A stretch of DNA of 64,000 nucleotides from a bacterium (GCA_030535455.1 JAUNJY010000009.1:18061-82060), one strand, 5' to 3'; shown: positions 25,736 to 35,246, counted from the stretch's first letter. Numbers and translations: made by a program. The notes: generated by a model from the sequence alone, not told the origin.

Positions 25736-26515
25736 TTATCTTCTGCTTTTTCTATAATATAAGAATGCTAATGCGATCGCTACATAGACAATGGATAAAA
25801 ACAGGTAAAACCATATATCAACGACAAGAAAACAATAGACGAAGTTAAATGCAAAGTGGATGCATATAGAATAAATTAAATTATTACTCTTTTCCAATAC
25901 CACATTCATTACTATGGCAAGGCAGCACATGACAACTACATTTGCAACTATGTAAGGTAACATAAGGGCTCCTGAAAAATCGGAGTCAACAAACCAAAGT
26001 ACGGTATGCCAAAATGCCCAAATGATGCCCTGAATAAGAGATGCCCGTACAAAAGAATACTTTTTATTCAGCTCCACTCTAAGATAGCCTCTCCATCCGG
26101 CTTCCTCTCCTGTCGGTCCGGATAGGATTGATAATAAAAAAGAAGCCATGAATGAATAGCCACCCATAGAAAAATACGTACTAAAATTATTTCCCTGGAA
26201 CATTGCTAACATCCAAACGGCAAATATGCTGCCTGCTGCCACGATAGCTGCCGGAAGCACCAATGGCAGCACTTTAACTTTCGCCCTAAAACACTCTCTT
26301 AAAAACGCTTTTCTTGTCAGTTCCTCTCTTAGCCTTGTCCACATAATCATCAAAACAATGGTAGGCGACCAGGCACATATATCTGATAAAATTCGCATAA
26401 CAATAGGAGGCGCATTGAATACCATAGAAGCTCCCCCACAAATCACTAATACCATTGCCCAAAATACCAGATACGTGGTAATTACATAATTCCTAACTCC
26501 ATGACTTTCTTTCAT
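25736..26515 (-). CDS. CPBP intramembrane metalloprotease
   Basis: A 259-residue membrane protein with about seven hydrophobic segments. The CPBP (Abi, CAAX protease and bacteriocin-processing) motifs are present: GPTGEEAGWRGYL (motif 1, EExxxR) at about 135-147, GIIWAFWHTVLWF (motif 2) at about 165, and a later CIHFAFNF (motif 3 His). Members cleave peptides in the membrane, some in bacteriocin immunity. It lies beside the decayed lantibiotic-type transporter genes, which could fit an immunity role, but that is context only. Confidence 0.88.
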   Translation of the reverse strand: MKESHGVRNYVITTYLVFWAMVLVICGGASMVFNAPPIVMRILSDICAWSPTIVLMIMWTRLREELTRKAFLRECFRAKVKVLPLVLPAAIVAAGSIFAVWMLAMFQGNNFSTYFSMGGYSFMASFLLSILSGPTGEEAGWRGYLRVELNKKYSFVRASLIQGIIWAFWHTVLWFVDSDFSGALMLPYIVANVVVMCCLAIVMNVVLEKSNNLIYSICIHFAFNFVYCFLVVDIWFYLFLSIVYVAIALAFLYYRKSRR

Positions 26516-26608
26516 TTACCTCTTCCTTTCAATACTGATTATTTTCTCAGTTATTATTATTTTATGAGTAAATGATTGGCATCATGTCTCTTTAGGACTC
26601 TATTTTTC

Positions 26609-27498
26609 CTACCAAAGGTCAAATTTTATTACTATTTCAAACATATTCTCCTGCTTCTCTGCTTCAATCGTTCCATTCATCTTTTCTACCAATTCTTTTG
26701 TAATGGCTAGGCCAAGTCCGCTTGAGGATTTGCTCCTCGAAACATCTGCTTTATAGAACCGTTCAAAGATCAGCTCCATATTAATGCTGTCTTCCTCTTT
26801 TATATCGTTCTCGCATCGCAATACGGCCTGTCCTTCCTCTTTTCGAAAGGATATTCGCACCAATGACACCCCATGCACAATGCTGTTCTTCACAATATTC
26901 TGGACAATTCGTTGCATCATGCTCTTATTGCATTCCACTTCTAATGCCTCTTCAGAAAATAAAATATCCGGCTCTATCTTACTCTGCTTAAATTCTTCAT
27001 AAAATGCAGTCACGCCTTCAAACACAATCTGAGTCATATTTTCCTTCTGCAGCTCTAATTGGTATCCTTGATCCTGAAGTTTTGTATAGAGAAATAACTC
27101 TTCTAAAATTTCTTTGAGTATCTTTGTACGCCCCTTGATTATCTCAATATATTTTTCCTGCTGCTCCGGCTCCTGTTCCAGTTCCAAAAGCTGAAGATAG
27201 CCATCCATCGAGGTTAACGGCGTCCTGATATCATGAGACAAGCTTGTGATCGTCTGACGTAAGATGGCATCCTTCTCCATATACCTGCCTACAATCTCTT
27301 TTCCCTCTTCATTTAGCTTATTCAGCTCCTCTACAAGCTCTTTTATTTCTCCAAATGATACTTCTGATGTAACAACATATTTGTCTCATTTTTCCGTATA
27401 TACGCAATTTGACGACAGATTGCACTAATCTGTCGCCTATAAATAATAAAAAATCCTATTAAGATAATATTTATACTAATTGATATTCCTAATACCAT
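26609..27498 (-). pseudogene. Sensor histidine kinase, one frameshift
   Basis: The frame from 27280 gives a full kinase core: SLSHDIRTPLTSMDGYL (H-box), IVQNIVKNSIVHG (N-box) and SSSGLGLAITKEL (G-box). The N-terminus is in another frame: from the ATG at 27498 it reads one membrane helix (SINIILIGFFIIYRR) and stops after HLEK. The downstream frame continues naturally as SFGEIKELVEELNKLNEEG, so one base is missing near 27370-27385. The layout (short N-terminus, one helix) matches kinases paired with lantibiotic-type ABC exporters. No response regulator remains next to it. A sequencing error is possible, but several neighbours are broken too. Confidence 0.75.
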
Positions 27499-27501
27499 AA
27501 A

Positions 27502-28234
27502 CTAAATAACATCCCTTCGTTCGGTAACCATAATCGTCAGACCCGACCAAACGATAAACCATAGTATTCCCACGGTTAACGCATGCATTATAACAGCAGA
27601 ACTACTCTGGCCAGATATACGGTTGATTGTTCCAACCAAAAGATAATGATTGATATCAAATCCTTCGATCGATAGTTTTTGATTCATGACTGCAGTAATT
27701 AAATACCCGATGCCAGATGCAAACAGTATTCCAAATGCAATACTGAAATCAGATTGCTTAAATAACACTGTAATAAAGATGATCAAAACTGAGAATGCCG
27801 CCATTAGCAAGAATTGTATCCCGATATATGCTACTCTGTCAGAAGTAAGTCCAAGAGACGCCTCAGGATACAGAATATTTCCATAAATCACTTCTACTAG
27901 TATATAAGCACTTACTAGCATGGCAAGATAGAAAACAACGATTCCTATCTTTGAAATAACCAACATTGACTTATGTTTATGCATTCTTCCAATATTCTAA
28001 TAATGCCGGTTGTGTTCCATCCACTGACTGTGGCGTATTTACATAGATACCAAAGCTCATTTGAATACTTTCTTCACTTAGTTCCACCTTATTGCTATTA
28101 TCATAGGTCGTTGCGCTATCCGATTTTCCCATAGACATAGAAAATCCTGCAAACATCATAGTCACAAATAATATAATCCAAGCTGCTCTTGTGTGCAGCA
28201 TTCTATAGAAATCCATCTTTAGTAAATTAATCAT
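27502..28234 (-). pseudogene. ABC-2 type permease (lantibiotic-exporter type), broken
   Basis: The start (28234, MINLLKMDFYRMLHTRAAW) and first helix of a LanE/G-type permease run to a stop at 27977. A second frame (27984-27502) supplies the last four to five helices (ISKIGIVVFYLAMLVSAYIL to WFIVWSGLTIMVTERRD). The segment normally between them (second helix and an AEYKSGFIKNI-like loop) is missing, so a deletion as well as a frame change separates the halves. It overlaps the ATPase fragment upstream by 8 bases and the kinase start lies at its end, as in an original operon. Confidence 0.7.
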
Positions 28235-28412
28235 GAAGCATACCTCCTGTTAATGATAAATAATAGTTCTCCAATCCTTCAGAAACTGCTCGTATGGATG
28301 CCACGTTACACCCTGCAAGGACAAGCTGTTTATTAATGTCGGAAATTTCATCTATCTTTTCATAAACATATACGGTATTCTGGTCGATTACTTTATACTG
28401 TTCAATTGCCAT
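28227..28412 (-). pseudogene. ABC transporter ATPase, C-terminal remnant
   Basis: About 61 residues remain. The end IRAVSEGLENYYLSLTGG is characteristic of the C-terminus of bacitracin/lantibiotic-type ATPases (BcrA/LanF). Walker A, signature and Walker B parts are absent. Upstream the sequence runs directly into the 3' end of a glutaminase gene, so a deletion removed the rest of the ATPase and anything before it. Confidence 0.75.
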
Positions 28413-29341
28413 TCGCTGGTGCTAAACAAATGCAAATCCAAATGTTTAGAAACATACGCCAAAAGCTCACAGCCTACTTTGCAGTTTCCTTTATCATCTA
28501 GTGCCGGTCCATATACGCCTATTCCAAGTTTGGAAGTCGCAACGCTGACCAATCCGCTTTAACACCACTTTTCGTTGGAATTCCAGTCAAAACAGCAAAC
28601 TCTCTAGAGCCATCATACATACCGCAGGTTAGCATTATCGTTTTTACAGTTCTGGCAACCCAACTGCTGATCAGTCTTTCTCCGTTTTCCGGATTTACTC
28701 CATCCGTAGCCAAAATAAGTCCAAAATTATCCAGACTTTTTTGCAAAAACAGTCAGTGAGCACATCTGCGTATAAAATGTAAGACTATCCTCCACATTAG
28801 CTTTGATAATTCCTTTACTTTCAAGCAGATATGAGATTGCTCGATTTCTGGAGCAGTGAGCCATTTCAGACTGAAAACTTTCCATAACCAGACTGATTTG
28901 GTCATCCAGGCAAACCTTTTGGGTACACGCCACCATGTCTTCAAATGAACACTTTTCAAGCAGCATACTGGCAATAGTAATAGCGCCTGAATTTATCATT
29001 GAATTAAATGGTCTGTTATGTTTAAGGTCTAGTTCTACCAATGAATTAAAAGCTTCCCCAGACGGTTCCATTCCAACAAATTCAAACACATGCTTTACGC
29101 CAAATTCTTCTAATGCTTTGCAAAGAGTAATAACCTTGGAAATGCTCTGTATAGTAAAACGTTCCTCATAATCACCAATGTTATAAAAGCAGCCATCTAC
29201 TGTATGCAAACAAATTCCCAACTTGTGCTTATCTCGCTTGGCAATCTCTGGAATATATGTAGAAACATTCCCCTCCGGGATAACTGATTTTCCTATTTCC
29301 ATAGCCTCTTCTAAAACATCCATAATTCCACGTCTGTTCAT
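28388..29341 (-). pseudogene. glsA: Glutaminase A with two frameshifts
   Basis: Glutaminase A turns glutamine into glutamate and ammonia. The first 204 residues (29341-28727) carry the serine-dependent motif FTIQSISKVITL and PFNSMINSGAI. The frame then shifts at an A6 run (28737-28742 on the plus strand as T6) into KSLDNFGLILATDGVNPENGERL, and again near 28545 into TSKLGIGVYGPALDD, ending with LDLHLF as glutaminases do. The gene is thus almost full length but split in three frames. The A6 site might be a sequencing or slippage site; the second break is not in a homopolymer, so true decay is likelier. Confidence 0.8.
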
Positions 29342-29682
29342 GATTTTCTCCTTTCGTATAAAGTGTTACTTACTTTTTCAAAATGATGATTAACTGAGGC
29401 TGTTATACATTAGCATCTTCGCCCTACATGCTTTTTACAATTTTAGTAAAACTTATTCGTTTTACTAGTATACATGATAGTATGACTATTTTTTCACAGT
29501 ATAATTAAACCTAATAAGTTATATTTTATTTATAACATGTCATAAATTTACAAAAAAAGAAAAAATATGTTATTTTTATTTTATGGAATACGTATTTTTT
29601 TTACCACAATAATTTAAGGAGGTGACTATTAGTATTATTTGCTGACACTAACTAAAAAAATTAAGGGAGGATTAAAAACATA
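29342..29682. other. AT-rich intergenic region between divergent genes
   Basis: About 340 bases, strongly AT-rich, separating the divergent glutaminase and lectin/protease genes. Apart from the ribosome binding site GGGAGG at 29665-29670 I see no gene, repeat or clear promoter pair. Confidence 0.5.
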
Positions 29683-30835
29683 ATGAAGAGAATAAAAACT
29701 ATAGCTATAGCGCCATTATGTTAATTACAATTTTGCAAATTAATAATTATTTTTCAGTATCAGTTAAAGCAGGAACTAGTGATTTAGCTGGATTGGAATC
29801 TGGAACAACCTATTACATAATAAATGTATACACAGGAAAATACTTAGATGTACAAGGTGGAACGGATAAGAATGGACAAAATGTCATTGTATACAACTGT
29901 ATTGGTGGAAATAACCAAAAGTGGAAACTAAAAAGAATTTCTGGATATATTTATACATTTTTAACTAAGCTATCTAGCGCTAGAGCTATGAATGTTAGTA
30001 GTAGCAATATAGATATCAAGAACGATAGTTCCGCAAGCAGTCAAAAATTTGTATTATCTAGATATACAGATGGAAGATATTATATAAAGTATGGATCAAA
30101 ATATGTTGTTGTTACTGATGGAAAGAATGTTGGATTATCCACATCAACATCGAATGCAAAATGGTCATTTGATGAAGTAACAAAGAGCGATGCAGATATA
30201 TATGGTTTCAAATACAAAAATGGAAAAATTTTATTCTTTGATACTACAGGCTGTTACAGTCAATTTAAGAGTGGCTTCTCTTCTGCTGGATATAGCACTT
30301 ATGCATTTACAAACAAGCCAGCATCTACTGCATATAATTATATGAAGAGCGATTCCATTTTTATATTTTCAGGACATGGTGTATATACAGGGACTAAAGG
30401 TACCATAGCTATGGCAACTATAGCTTTTTTTGATAGTAATGGTAATTGGCAAAAAACTCCTCTGGTAATTTTGACGGTTACATTACTGCTGACTCTGCAA
30501 TTAGTTCATGTTGCCCTATTAATAAACTAGCTACAAATCAATTAAGTAGTGCTAAATGTATTATGTATGTTGGATGTGGAACTGGCGTAAGTTATAAAGT
30601 AGGTAATACAAGCTATAATTTAGTTAGTGCTACATACAAAAAAGGTGCACATTTTGTTCTTGGAACCGAAGATGAGGTAAAAACAGCCAAAGCATCTGAG
30701 TGGATTAATGATTTTTCTTATAAGGCTTCAAAATCAGGATCTACTATTGCAGATTGTTTATCATATGCTAACTATTATATTGGAAATATCCCAGTATGTA
30801 CGGCAGGGGATAAAAATTGTAGACTAAATTATTAG
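29683..30835 (+). pseudogene. Secreted ricin-lectin plus caspase-like (clan CD) protein, two frameshifts
   Basis: The ATG at 29683 after GGGAGG begins a signal-peptide-like MKRIKTIAIA that stops after 13 codons; the frame from 29718 continues it (MLITILQINNYFSVSVKA). A ricin-type beta-trefoil domain follows (TGKYLDVQGGTDKNGQNVIVYN, split here: TGKYLDVQGG then NGQNVIVYN, QKWKLK). Next comes FIFSGHG, and after a frame change at an A6 run (30451-30456) CIMYVGCGTG, HFVLGTEDEV and STIADCLSYANYY. The SGHG ... C order and the GxxxVLGT/xxxA tail match caspase-like CHAT/clan CD folds, with His and Cys as the dyad. I infer a secreted lectin-protease now broken, or read through by slippage. Confidence 0.65.
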
Positions 30836-30847
30836 AGGAGTGGTAAA

Positions 30848-31696
30848 ATGAAAAAAATAAAAAAAGCGAAAGAGTTAGTTTGTGGAGTAGCTATTTTAGC
30901 TTGTATATTTTCAGTATCTCAAGTTTATGCAGGACATAAAAATGATGCAGATAAAGATGGTACACAGGTAAAAAATAGTAGGCAAGTAAAGAACAATGTT
31001 TATGTAAGTAAATCGGCAAAAAAAGGAAGAAAGATTACAACTAATAAAAAAAATATAGAAGTTTCCTATGAAGAAACACAAGTTGTAGACAAAAATCTTA
31101 TAACAAATGAAGATAATAAACAATATGGAGAGTATGATATATATCACGATACCGATAATAATGAATATATTTATTTATCTGGTACTGATGAATATTGTGG
31201 CTTTAGAAAGAGTAACATTGGTTCTTCAGAATTAAAAATAAAAATCAATGAGTCTAAAGCAAAAGATATTGCAAAAAAATATTTAAGCACTATTGTAACT
31301 AATGATAAAGGCTATCAACTAAGCCAAGTAGTGTATCAAGAATGGGGATATTATTATGATATCACATTTAATTTATACACTAATGGAATAAAAACAGATG
31401 AGGAAATTCATATTTGGGTTAATACGGAGGGAGATGTAATCTCGTACTCTAACTTAATGAATGGATGTTACACTGATGTCTCCGTTGATCGTTCTAAGGT
31501 TACTAAGATGGTAAATGATACAGAGAATAAGATTAAGAAAGAACTGGTTGGAAATGAATATTCCATTGATAATCAATGCTTAACTTATACGGAAGATGGA
31601 ACACTTGCATTAGAAACAACATATTCATATTTTATTACAGATGGAGTTAATAAGATGTCGTATGAAGATGCTATAGTAACTCCTGTAGAAGAATAG
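30848..31696 (+). CDS. Exported protein, unrecognised (PepSY-like pattern)
   Basis: A 282-residue protein, 12 bases after the lectin/protease frame and probably in its operon. It has a clear signal peptide (MKKIKKAKELVCGVAILACI, then SQVYAG). The mature part is charged and contains INESKAKDIAKKYL and, later, IHIWVNTEGDVISYSN, which recall the alternating helix/strand pattern of PepSY/YpeB-type domains often linked to protease inhibition. This is a weak likeness. Next to a caspase-like gene, an inhibitor or propeptide role is an attractive guess. Very AT-rich codon use, unlike the housekeeping genes. Confidence 0.6.
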   Translation: MKKIKKAKELVCGVAILACIFSVSQVYAGHKNDADKDGTQVKNSRQVKNNVYVSKSAKKGRKITTNKKNIEVSYEETQVVDKNLITNEDNKQYGEYDIYHDTDNNEYIYLSGTDEYCGFRKSNIGSSELKIKINESKAKDIAKKYLSTIVTNDKGYQLSQVVYQEWGYYYDITFNLYTNGIKTDEEIHIWVNTEGDVISYSNLMNGCYTDVSVDRSKVTKMVNDTENKIKKELVGNEYSIDNQCLTYTEDGTLALETTYSYFITDGVNKMSYEDAIVTPVEE

Positions 31697-31700
31697 GCTT

Positions 31701-32435
31701 ATGGTGAAACATATGAGAAAAAAAATACTTAGCAGAAAAGGGATCATCCTATTAGTGTGTATTACAATAGCAATAATTATTGTATCTATTTACACAAAAT
31801 TAAAAGATGATTCCTTTTTTATTAATGAAAAAAATGTAAAATCTATTGATGTAAATATTGTTGGAGAATTACAGCAAGCTTATTATTGCAAAGATCCCAA
31901 ATTTACCGTTGTTGAAGCAAGTAACATACAATATATTCTGGATACTATAAAATCAAATGAAGATAAAAATCAAAAGAAGTATGATCAATATACAACTGCA
32001 GCAGTGGAGTATGCAATTACTATTAATTTAAAAGATGATAGTACTCAAAAGTATACTTTAAAGGCATATCAATTAAGTACAGCTAACTTTATGTCGGAAG
32101 TATTATCATCAAAAGAAGTAGTGCAGCAGATCAGGACACCTTTTACCATTGATACTTCTGTAATTAGTAAAGTTGAATTTTATTATTGGGAAGATGAAAA
32201 TGCAGAAAAAGCAAAGAGTGAGGTTATAGAAGATAATCGTACAATTGAGAATATACTTCAAATAGCTAAGCTTAATGTACTGTCTGATGCAAACAAATCT
32301 ATGGAAAGTACGAAATGTGGCTTTGTATGTTCAGACAGTAGTGGTACTGCGATATTAGTTCTTAACGTTTACTCTGGTATGGAGGGGTATAACGATTTAC
32401 TAAAGATAAAACCACTAATAAAAAACTATGTTTAA
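31701..32435 (+). CDS. Membrane-anchored exported protein, unrecognised
   Basis: A 244-residue protein with one N-terminal membrane anchor (GIILLVCITIAIIIVSIYT, about residues 14-32) and an extracellular part with repeated strands (VEYAITINLKDDSTQKYTLK; SKVEFYYWEDENAEKAKS). It begins four bases after the previous gene's stop; an alternative ATG at 31713 is equally possible. I do not recognise a family. With the two genes before it, it forms a three-gene exported-protein operon closed by a hairpin at 32470. Confidence 0.6.
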   Translation: MVKHMRKKILSRKGIILLVCITIAIIIVSIYTKLKDDSFFINEKNVKSIDVNIVGELQQAYYCKDPKFTVVEASNIQYILDTIKSNEDKNQKKYDQYTTAAVEYAITINLKDDSTQKYTLKAYQLSTANFMSEVLSSKEVVQQIRTPFTIDTSVISKVEFYYWEDENAEKAKSEVIEDNRTIENILQIAKLNVLSDANKSMESTKCGFVCSDSSGTAILVLNVYSGMEGYNDLLKIKPLIKNYV

Positions 32436-32469
32436 TGGATAGTGTACTGGTTAGATATATCGCTTGGTT

Positions 32470-32500
32470 AGGCAAGGGAGTCGCCACTCCCTTGTCTTTG
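32470..32500 (+). terminator. Hairpin ending the exported-protein operon
   Basis: GCAAGGGAGT and ACTCCCTTGT form a 10-bp stem with a CGCC loop, followed by CTTTGCT. The T-run is weak. A similar hairpin lies at 32908-32940. Confidence 0.55.
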
Positions 32501-32705
32501 CTATTGTCTAATCCAGAGTAATTAAACACATTTTATCAGTAATTTTATTTTAATAACTTACCAACCCGTACGCCCCTACTTGTGATACGGTTCTGCGTAT
32601 CTATACTAAAGGAGAGTCATAATTTCAAGTATATACTCATTTATTACAACGCTATATCATTTCAACCTTCTCCCTGATAACATATATGTAACCAAGTAAT
32701 ATTAC

Positions 32706-32746
32706 ATAGAATCTGCTTTTAGTTTCTTGAAAGTAGGTGATTCTAT
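32706..32746 (+). promoter_or_regulatory. Hairpin sequestering the start of a 29-residue peptide
   Basis: ATAGAATC and GATTCTAT pair, and inside them CTGCTTT pairs with AAAGTAG. The 3' arm contains the ribosome binding site (AGGTG) and the first bases of the ATG at 32745, so translation should be blocked while folded, as in many type I toxin mRNAs. Confidence 0.6.
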
Positions 32747-32834
32747 GAACAAAATAGAACTGCTCACATTGCTATTAGTGCTTTGTAGTTTCTTTGAAAT
32801 TATTATTGCACTGATATCCTTAGCATTAAGATAA
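32745..32834 (+). CDS. 29-residue hydrophobic peptide, type I toxin-like
   Basis: The peptide reads MNKIELLTLLLVLCSFFEII followed by ALISLALR: one membrane helix with charged ends. This resembles the putative holin-like/TxpA-BsrG toxin peptides of Firmicutes (M..YE.L.LM...F..I...LI..L.). Its start is buried in a hairpin (32706-32746), and a terminator lies about 75 bases after the stop. Type I toxins are held in check by an antisense RNA; I cannot identify that RNA by eye. It sits in a gene-poor AT-rich gap. The family assignment is by pattern only. Confidence 0.5.
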   Translation: MNKIELLTLLLVLCSFFEIIIALISLALR

Positions 32835-32907
32835 TTAGCATACTCTAAAAGGATAGGTATTTAATAATGTGGGGCCTACAAAAGCATAATTCTTTGTAAT
32901 GTTCTTG

Positions 32908-32943
32908 GTAGGGCAAGAGAGGTACATCTCCCTTGCCCTTATT
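32908..32943 (+). terminator. Terminator after the small peptide gene
   Basis: AGGGCAAGAGAG and CTCCCTTGCCCT form a stem with one bulge, followed by TATTATT. Its sequence and flanks (CTTGGTAGGGCAAG) resemble the hairpin at 32470, suggesting duplication. Confidence 0.55.
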
Positions 32944-32969
32944 ATTGACAATTTTTATAATATCAAACA

Positions 32970-33269
32970 CTATAATAACATTGTTAAACCGACAATCATT
33001 ATTGCCTGGAAACATGGCCCAAATAACAACGATAATATATTTACCATTATCTCATTTATCTTTTTCATCTTTCCTATTTCATCTACCGCATATAGCAAAT
33101 CAGACTCTTGCTTCTTTAAGTACTTAATATACTCCTGCAGAACACTAAAAATAATACAACATAAAAAAACAATGCTGCTTCTACAAAACAAATTTGATAT
33201 ATTATCGGCAAGTAAAAATATTAAACCTAAAACTACATAATAAAATATGTTTCTTTTGTATTTATTCAT
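32970..33269 (-). CDS. Small two- to three-pass membrane protein, unrecognised
   Basis: 99 residues from the ATG at 33269, chosen because GGAG precedes it by seven bases; an upstream in-frame codon at 33332 would add 21 residues. Hydrophobic segments at about 9-24 (IFYYVVLGLIFLLAD), 28-45 and 80-98, joined by a charged loop (KYLKKQESDLLYAVDEIGKM). I do not recognise it. The repeat TGATACGGTTCTxCGTA lies just upstream and again at 32583. Confidence 0.5.
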   Translation of the reverse strand: MNKYKRNIFYYVVLGLIFLLADNISNLFCRSSIVFLCCIIFSVLQEYIKYLKKQESDLLYAVDEIGKMKKINEIMVNILSLLFGPCFQAIMIVGLTMLL

Positions 33270-33335
33270 TTTTGTTCTCCACTTACTTATGATACGGTTC
33301 TCCGTAACAATTCCTAAATAAATTCCAACCATAAT

Positions 33336-33384
33336 AAAAAGATTACATACCCCGGGCGATTTGCAAGGGGCATGTAATCTTTTT
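33336..33384 (-). terminator. Terminator of the hisS-aspS block
   Basis: AAAAAGATTACAT and ATGTAATCTTTTT form a long stem around CCCC/GGGG, directly after the aspS stop on the minus strand. Confidence 0.92.
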
Positions 33385-33393
33385 CAATTAATC

Positions 33394-35193
33394 TTATTCT
33401 TCTACTTCTTCAGTAGCTTCGATATTGATTTTTAATTCTTCTAATTGCGCTTCATCAACTGGAGCTGGTGCATTTGTCATAAGATCAGATGCATCTTTTA
33501 CTTTAGGGAATGCAATTACGTCACGGATAGAATCGCAGTGAGCCATGATCATAACTAAACGATCAAGACCGTAAGCTAAACCAGCGTGTGGTGGAACACC
33601 ATATTTGAATGCATTTAATAAGAATCCAAATTGATCGTAAGCTTGTTCTTTTGTGAAACCTAATTTATTTAACATAAGTTCTTGAATGTCATCTTGGTGA
33701 ATTCTTACGCTACCACCACCGATTTCAGTACCGTTAAGTACGATATCGTAAGCTTTTGCACGAACTGCTCCAAGATCAGTTTCAAGAAGGTGAAGATCTT
33801 CTTCCATAGGCATTGTGAATGGGTGATGCATTGCAAGGAATCTTCCTTGTTCTTCAGACCATTCAAATTGAGGGAATTCAGTAACCCATAAGAATTTGAA
33901 TACGTTTTTGTCAAGAAGGTCAAGTTGTCTTGCGATTTCTAAACGAAGTGCGCCAAGAACATCCCAAACTACTTTATTTTTGTCTGCAGCGAATAATAAT
34001 AAGTCGCCTGGTTTACCATCCATAGCTTTGATTAAGCCAGCCATTTCTTCTTCAGTCATGAACTTAGCAAAGCTTGATTTGATAGAACCATCTTCTTGCA
34101 ATGCGATATAAGCTAAACCTTTTGCACCGTAAGTCTTAGCGAAGTCTACTAATGCATCGATTTTCTTTCTTGGCATAGCGCCTTGTCCTTCCGCATTGAT
34201 ACCGCGAACGGAACCACCGTTTTCTAAAGCACCTTTGAATACTACGAATTCAGAGTCTTTTACAACTTCTGAAACATCTTTTAATTCCATACCGAAACGA
34301 AGGTCTGGCTTATCAGAACCGTAACGGTCCATAGCTTCTTGCCAAGTCATTCTTTGGATTGGTAATTCAACATCTACATTTAATACTTCTTTGAATAATC
34401 TTTGTAATAAACGTTCGTTTACTTCAAGTACGTCTTCCACATCTACGAAAGATAATTCCATATCGATTTGTGTGAATTCTGGCTGACGATCAGCACGTAA
34501 ATCTTCATCTCTAAAGCATTTAGCAAGTTGGAAGTAACGGTCATAACCGGAACACATTAATAACTGCTTGAATAACTGTGGAGATTGTGGAAGTGCATAG
34601 AAGCTACCTGGGTGTACACGGCTTGGTACGATGTAATCTCTAGCGCCTTCTGGAGTAGATTTAATAAGCATTGGAGTTTCAATTTCAAGGAAACCTTCTT
34701 CTGCTAAGAATTGACGAGTAAGTGTTGCCACTTGGCTTCTCATCATCATGTTTCTTTGAAGATCTGGTCTTCTAAGATCAAGGTAACGATATTTTAAACG
34801 AAGATCGTCTTTTGTTTTAGAGTTTTCTTCAATTGGGAAAGGTGGTGTTTCGGATTCAGAAAGAATACGAAGGTCAGTTGCAACAACTTCGATCGCACCT
34901 GTCTTTAAGTTATCATTTGTTGCCCCAGAACGTGCTTCTACTTTACCCACTACTGCTACAACGAATTCACTTCTTAATTTACCAGCTTTTTCGAAAACTT
35001 CTGGATTTACAGAACTTTCTTCGAAGATTACTTGGATGATACCAGAACGGTCTCTTAAATCTAAGAATACTAATCCACCTTTATTACGGTTCTTTTGAAC
35101 CCATCCCATTAACGTTACTTCTTTGCCGATTTCAGCTGCAGTAACTTCAGTACATCTATGGCTTCTGTGTAAGCCCTTCATTGATTCTGCCAT
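33394..35193 (-). CDS. aspS: Aspartyl-tRNA synthetase
   Basis: A 599-residue class II synthetase of the bacterial type, which charges tRNA-Asp. In order: an N-terminal OB-fold anticodon-binding domain (VTLMGWVQKNRNKGGLVFLD), motif 1 to 2 (FRDEDLRADRQPEFTQIDME), the bacterial GAD insertion in the middle and motif 3 (GLAYGLDRLVMIMAHCDSIR). The acidic C-terminus is usual. It follows hisS in the common Firmicute hisS-aspS order with a 53-base gap. Whether it also charges tRNA-Asn cannot be judged here. Confidence 0.97.
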   Translation of the reverse strand: MAESMKGLHRSHRCTEVTAAEIGKEVTLMGWVQKNRNKGGLVFLDLRDRSGIIQVIFEESSVNPEVFEKAGKLRSEFVVAVVGKVEARSGATNDNLKTGAIEVVATDLRILSESETPPFPIEENSKTKDDLRLKYRYLDLRRPDLQRNMMMRSQVATLTRQFLAEEGFLEIETPMLIKSTPEGARDYIVPSRVHPGSFYALPQSPQLFKQLLMCSGYDRYFQLAKCFRDEDLRADRQPEFTQIDMELSFVDVEDVLEVNERLLQRLFKEVLNVDVELPIQRMTWQEAMDRYGSDKPDLRFGMELKDVSEVVKDSEFVVFKGALENGGSVRGINAEGQGAMPRKKIDALVDFAKTYGAKGLAYIALQEDGSIKSSFAKFMTEEEMAGLIKAMDGKPGDLLLFAADKNKVVWDVLGALRLEIARQLDLLDKNVFKFLWVTEFPQFEWSEEQGRFLAMHHPFTMPMEEDLHLLETDLGAVRAKAYDIVLNGTEIGGGSVRIHQDDIQELMLNKLGFTKEQAYDQFGFLLNAFKYGVPPHAGLAYGLDRLVMIMAHCDSIRDVIAFPKVKDASDLMTNAPAPVDEAQLEELKINIEATEEVEE

Positions 35194-35246
35194 TACAGAT
35201 TCTCCTTTGAAATAAAATTATTATTTTTATTACTTTTAAGTATTCC

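Noticed and set aside
28753-29171. Frames of 70-80 residues on both strands inside glsA
   Set aside because: They are alternative frames of the glutaminase sequence and have no support of their own.
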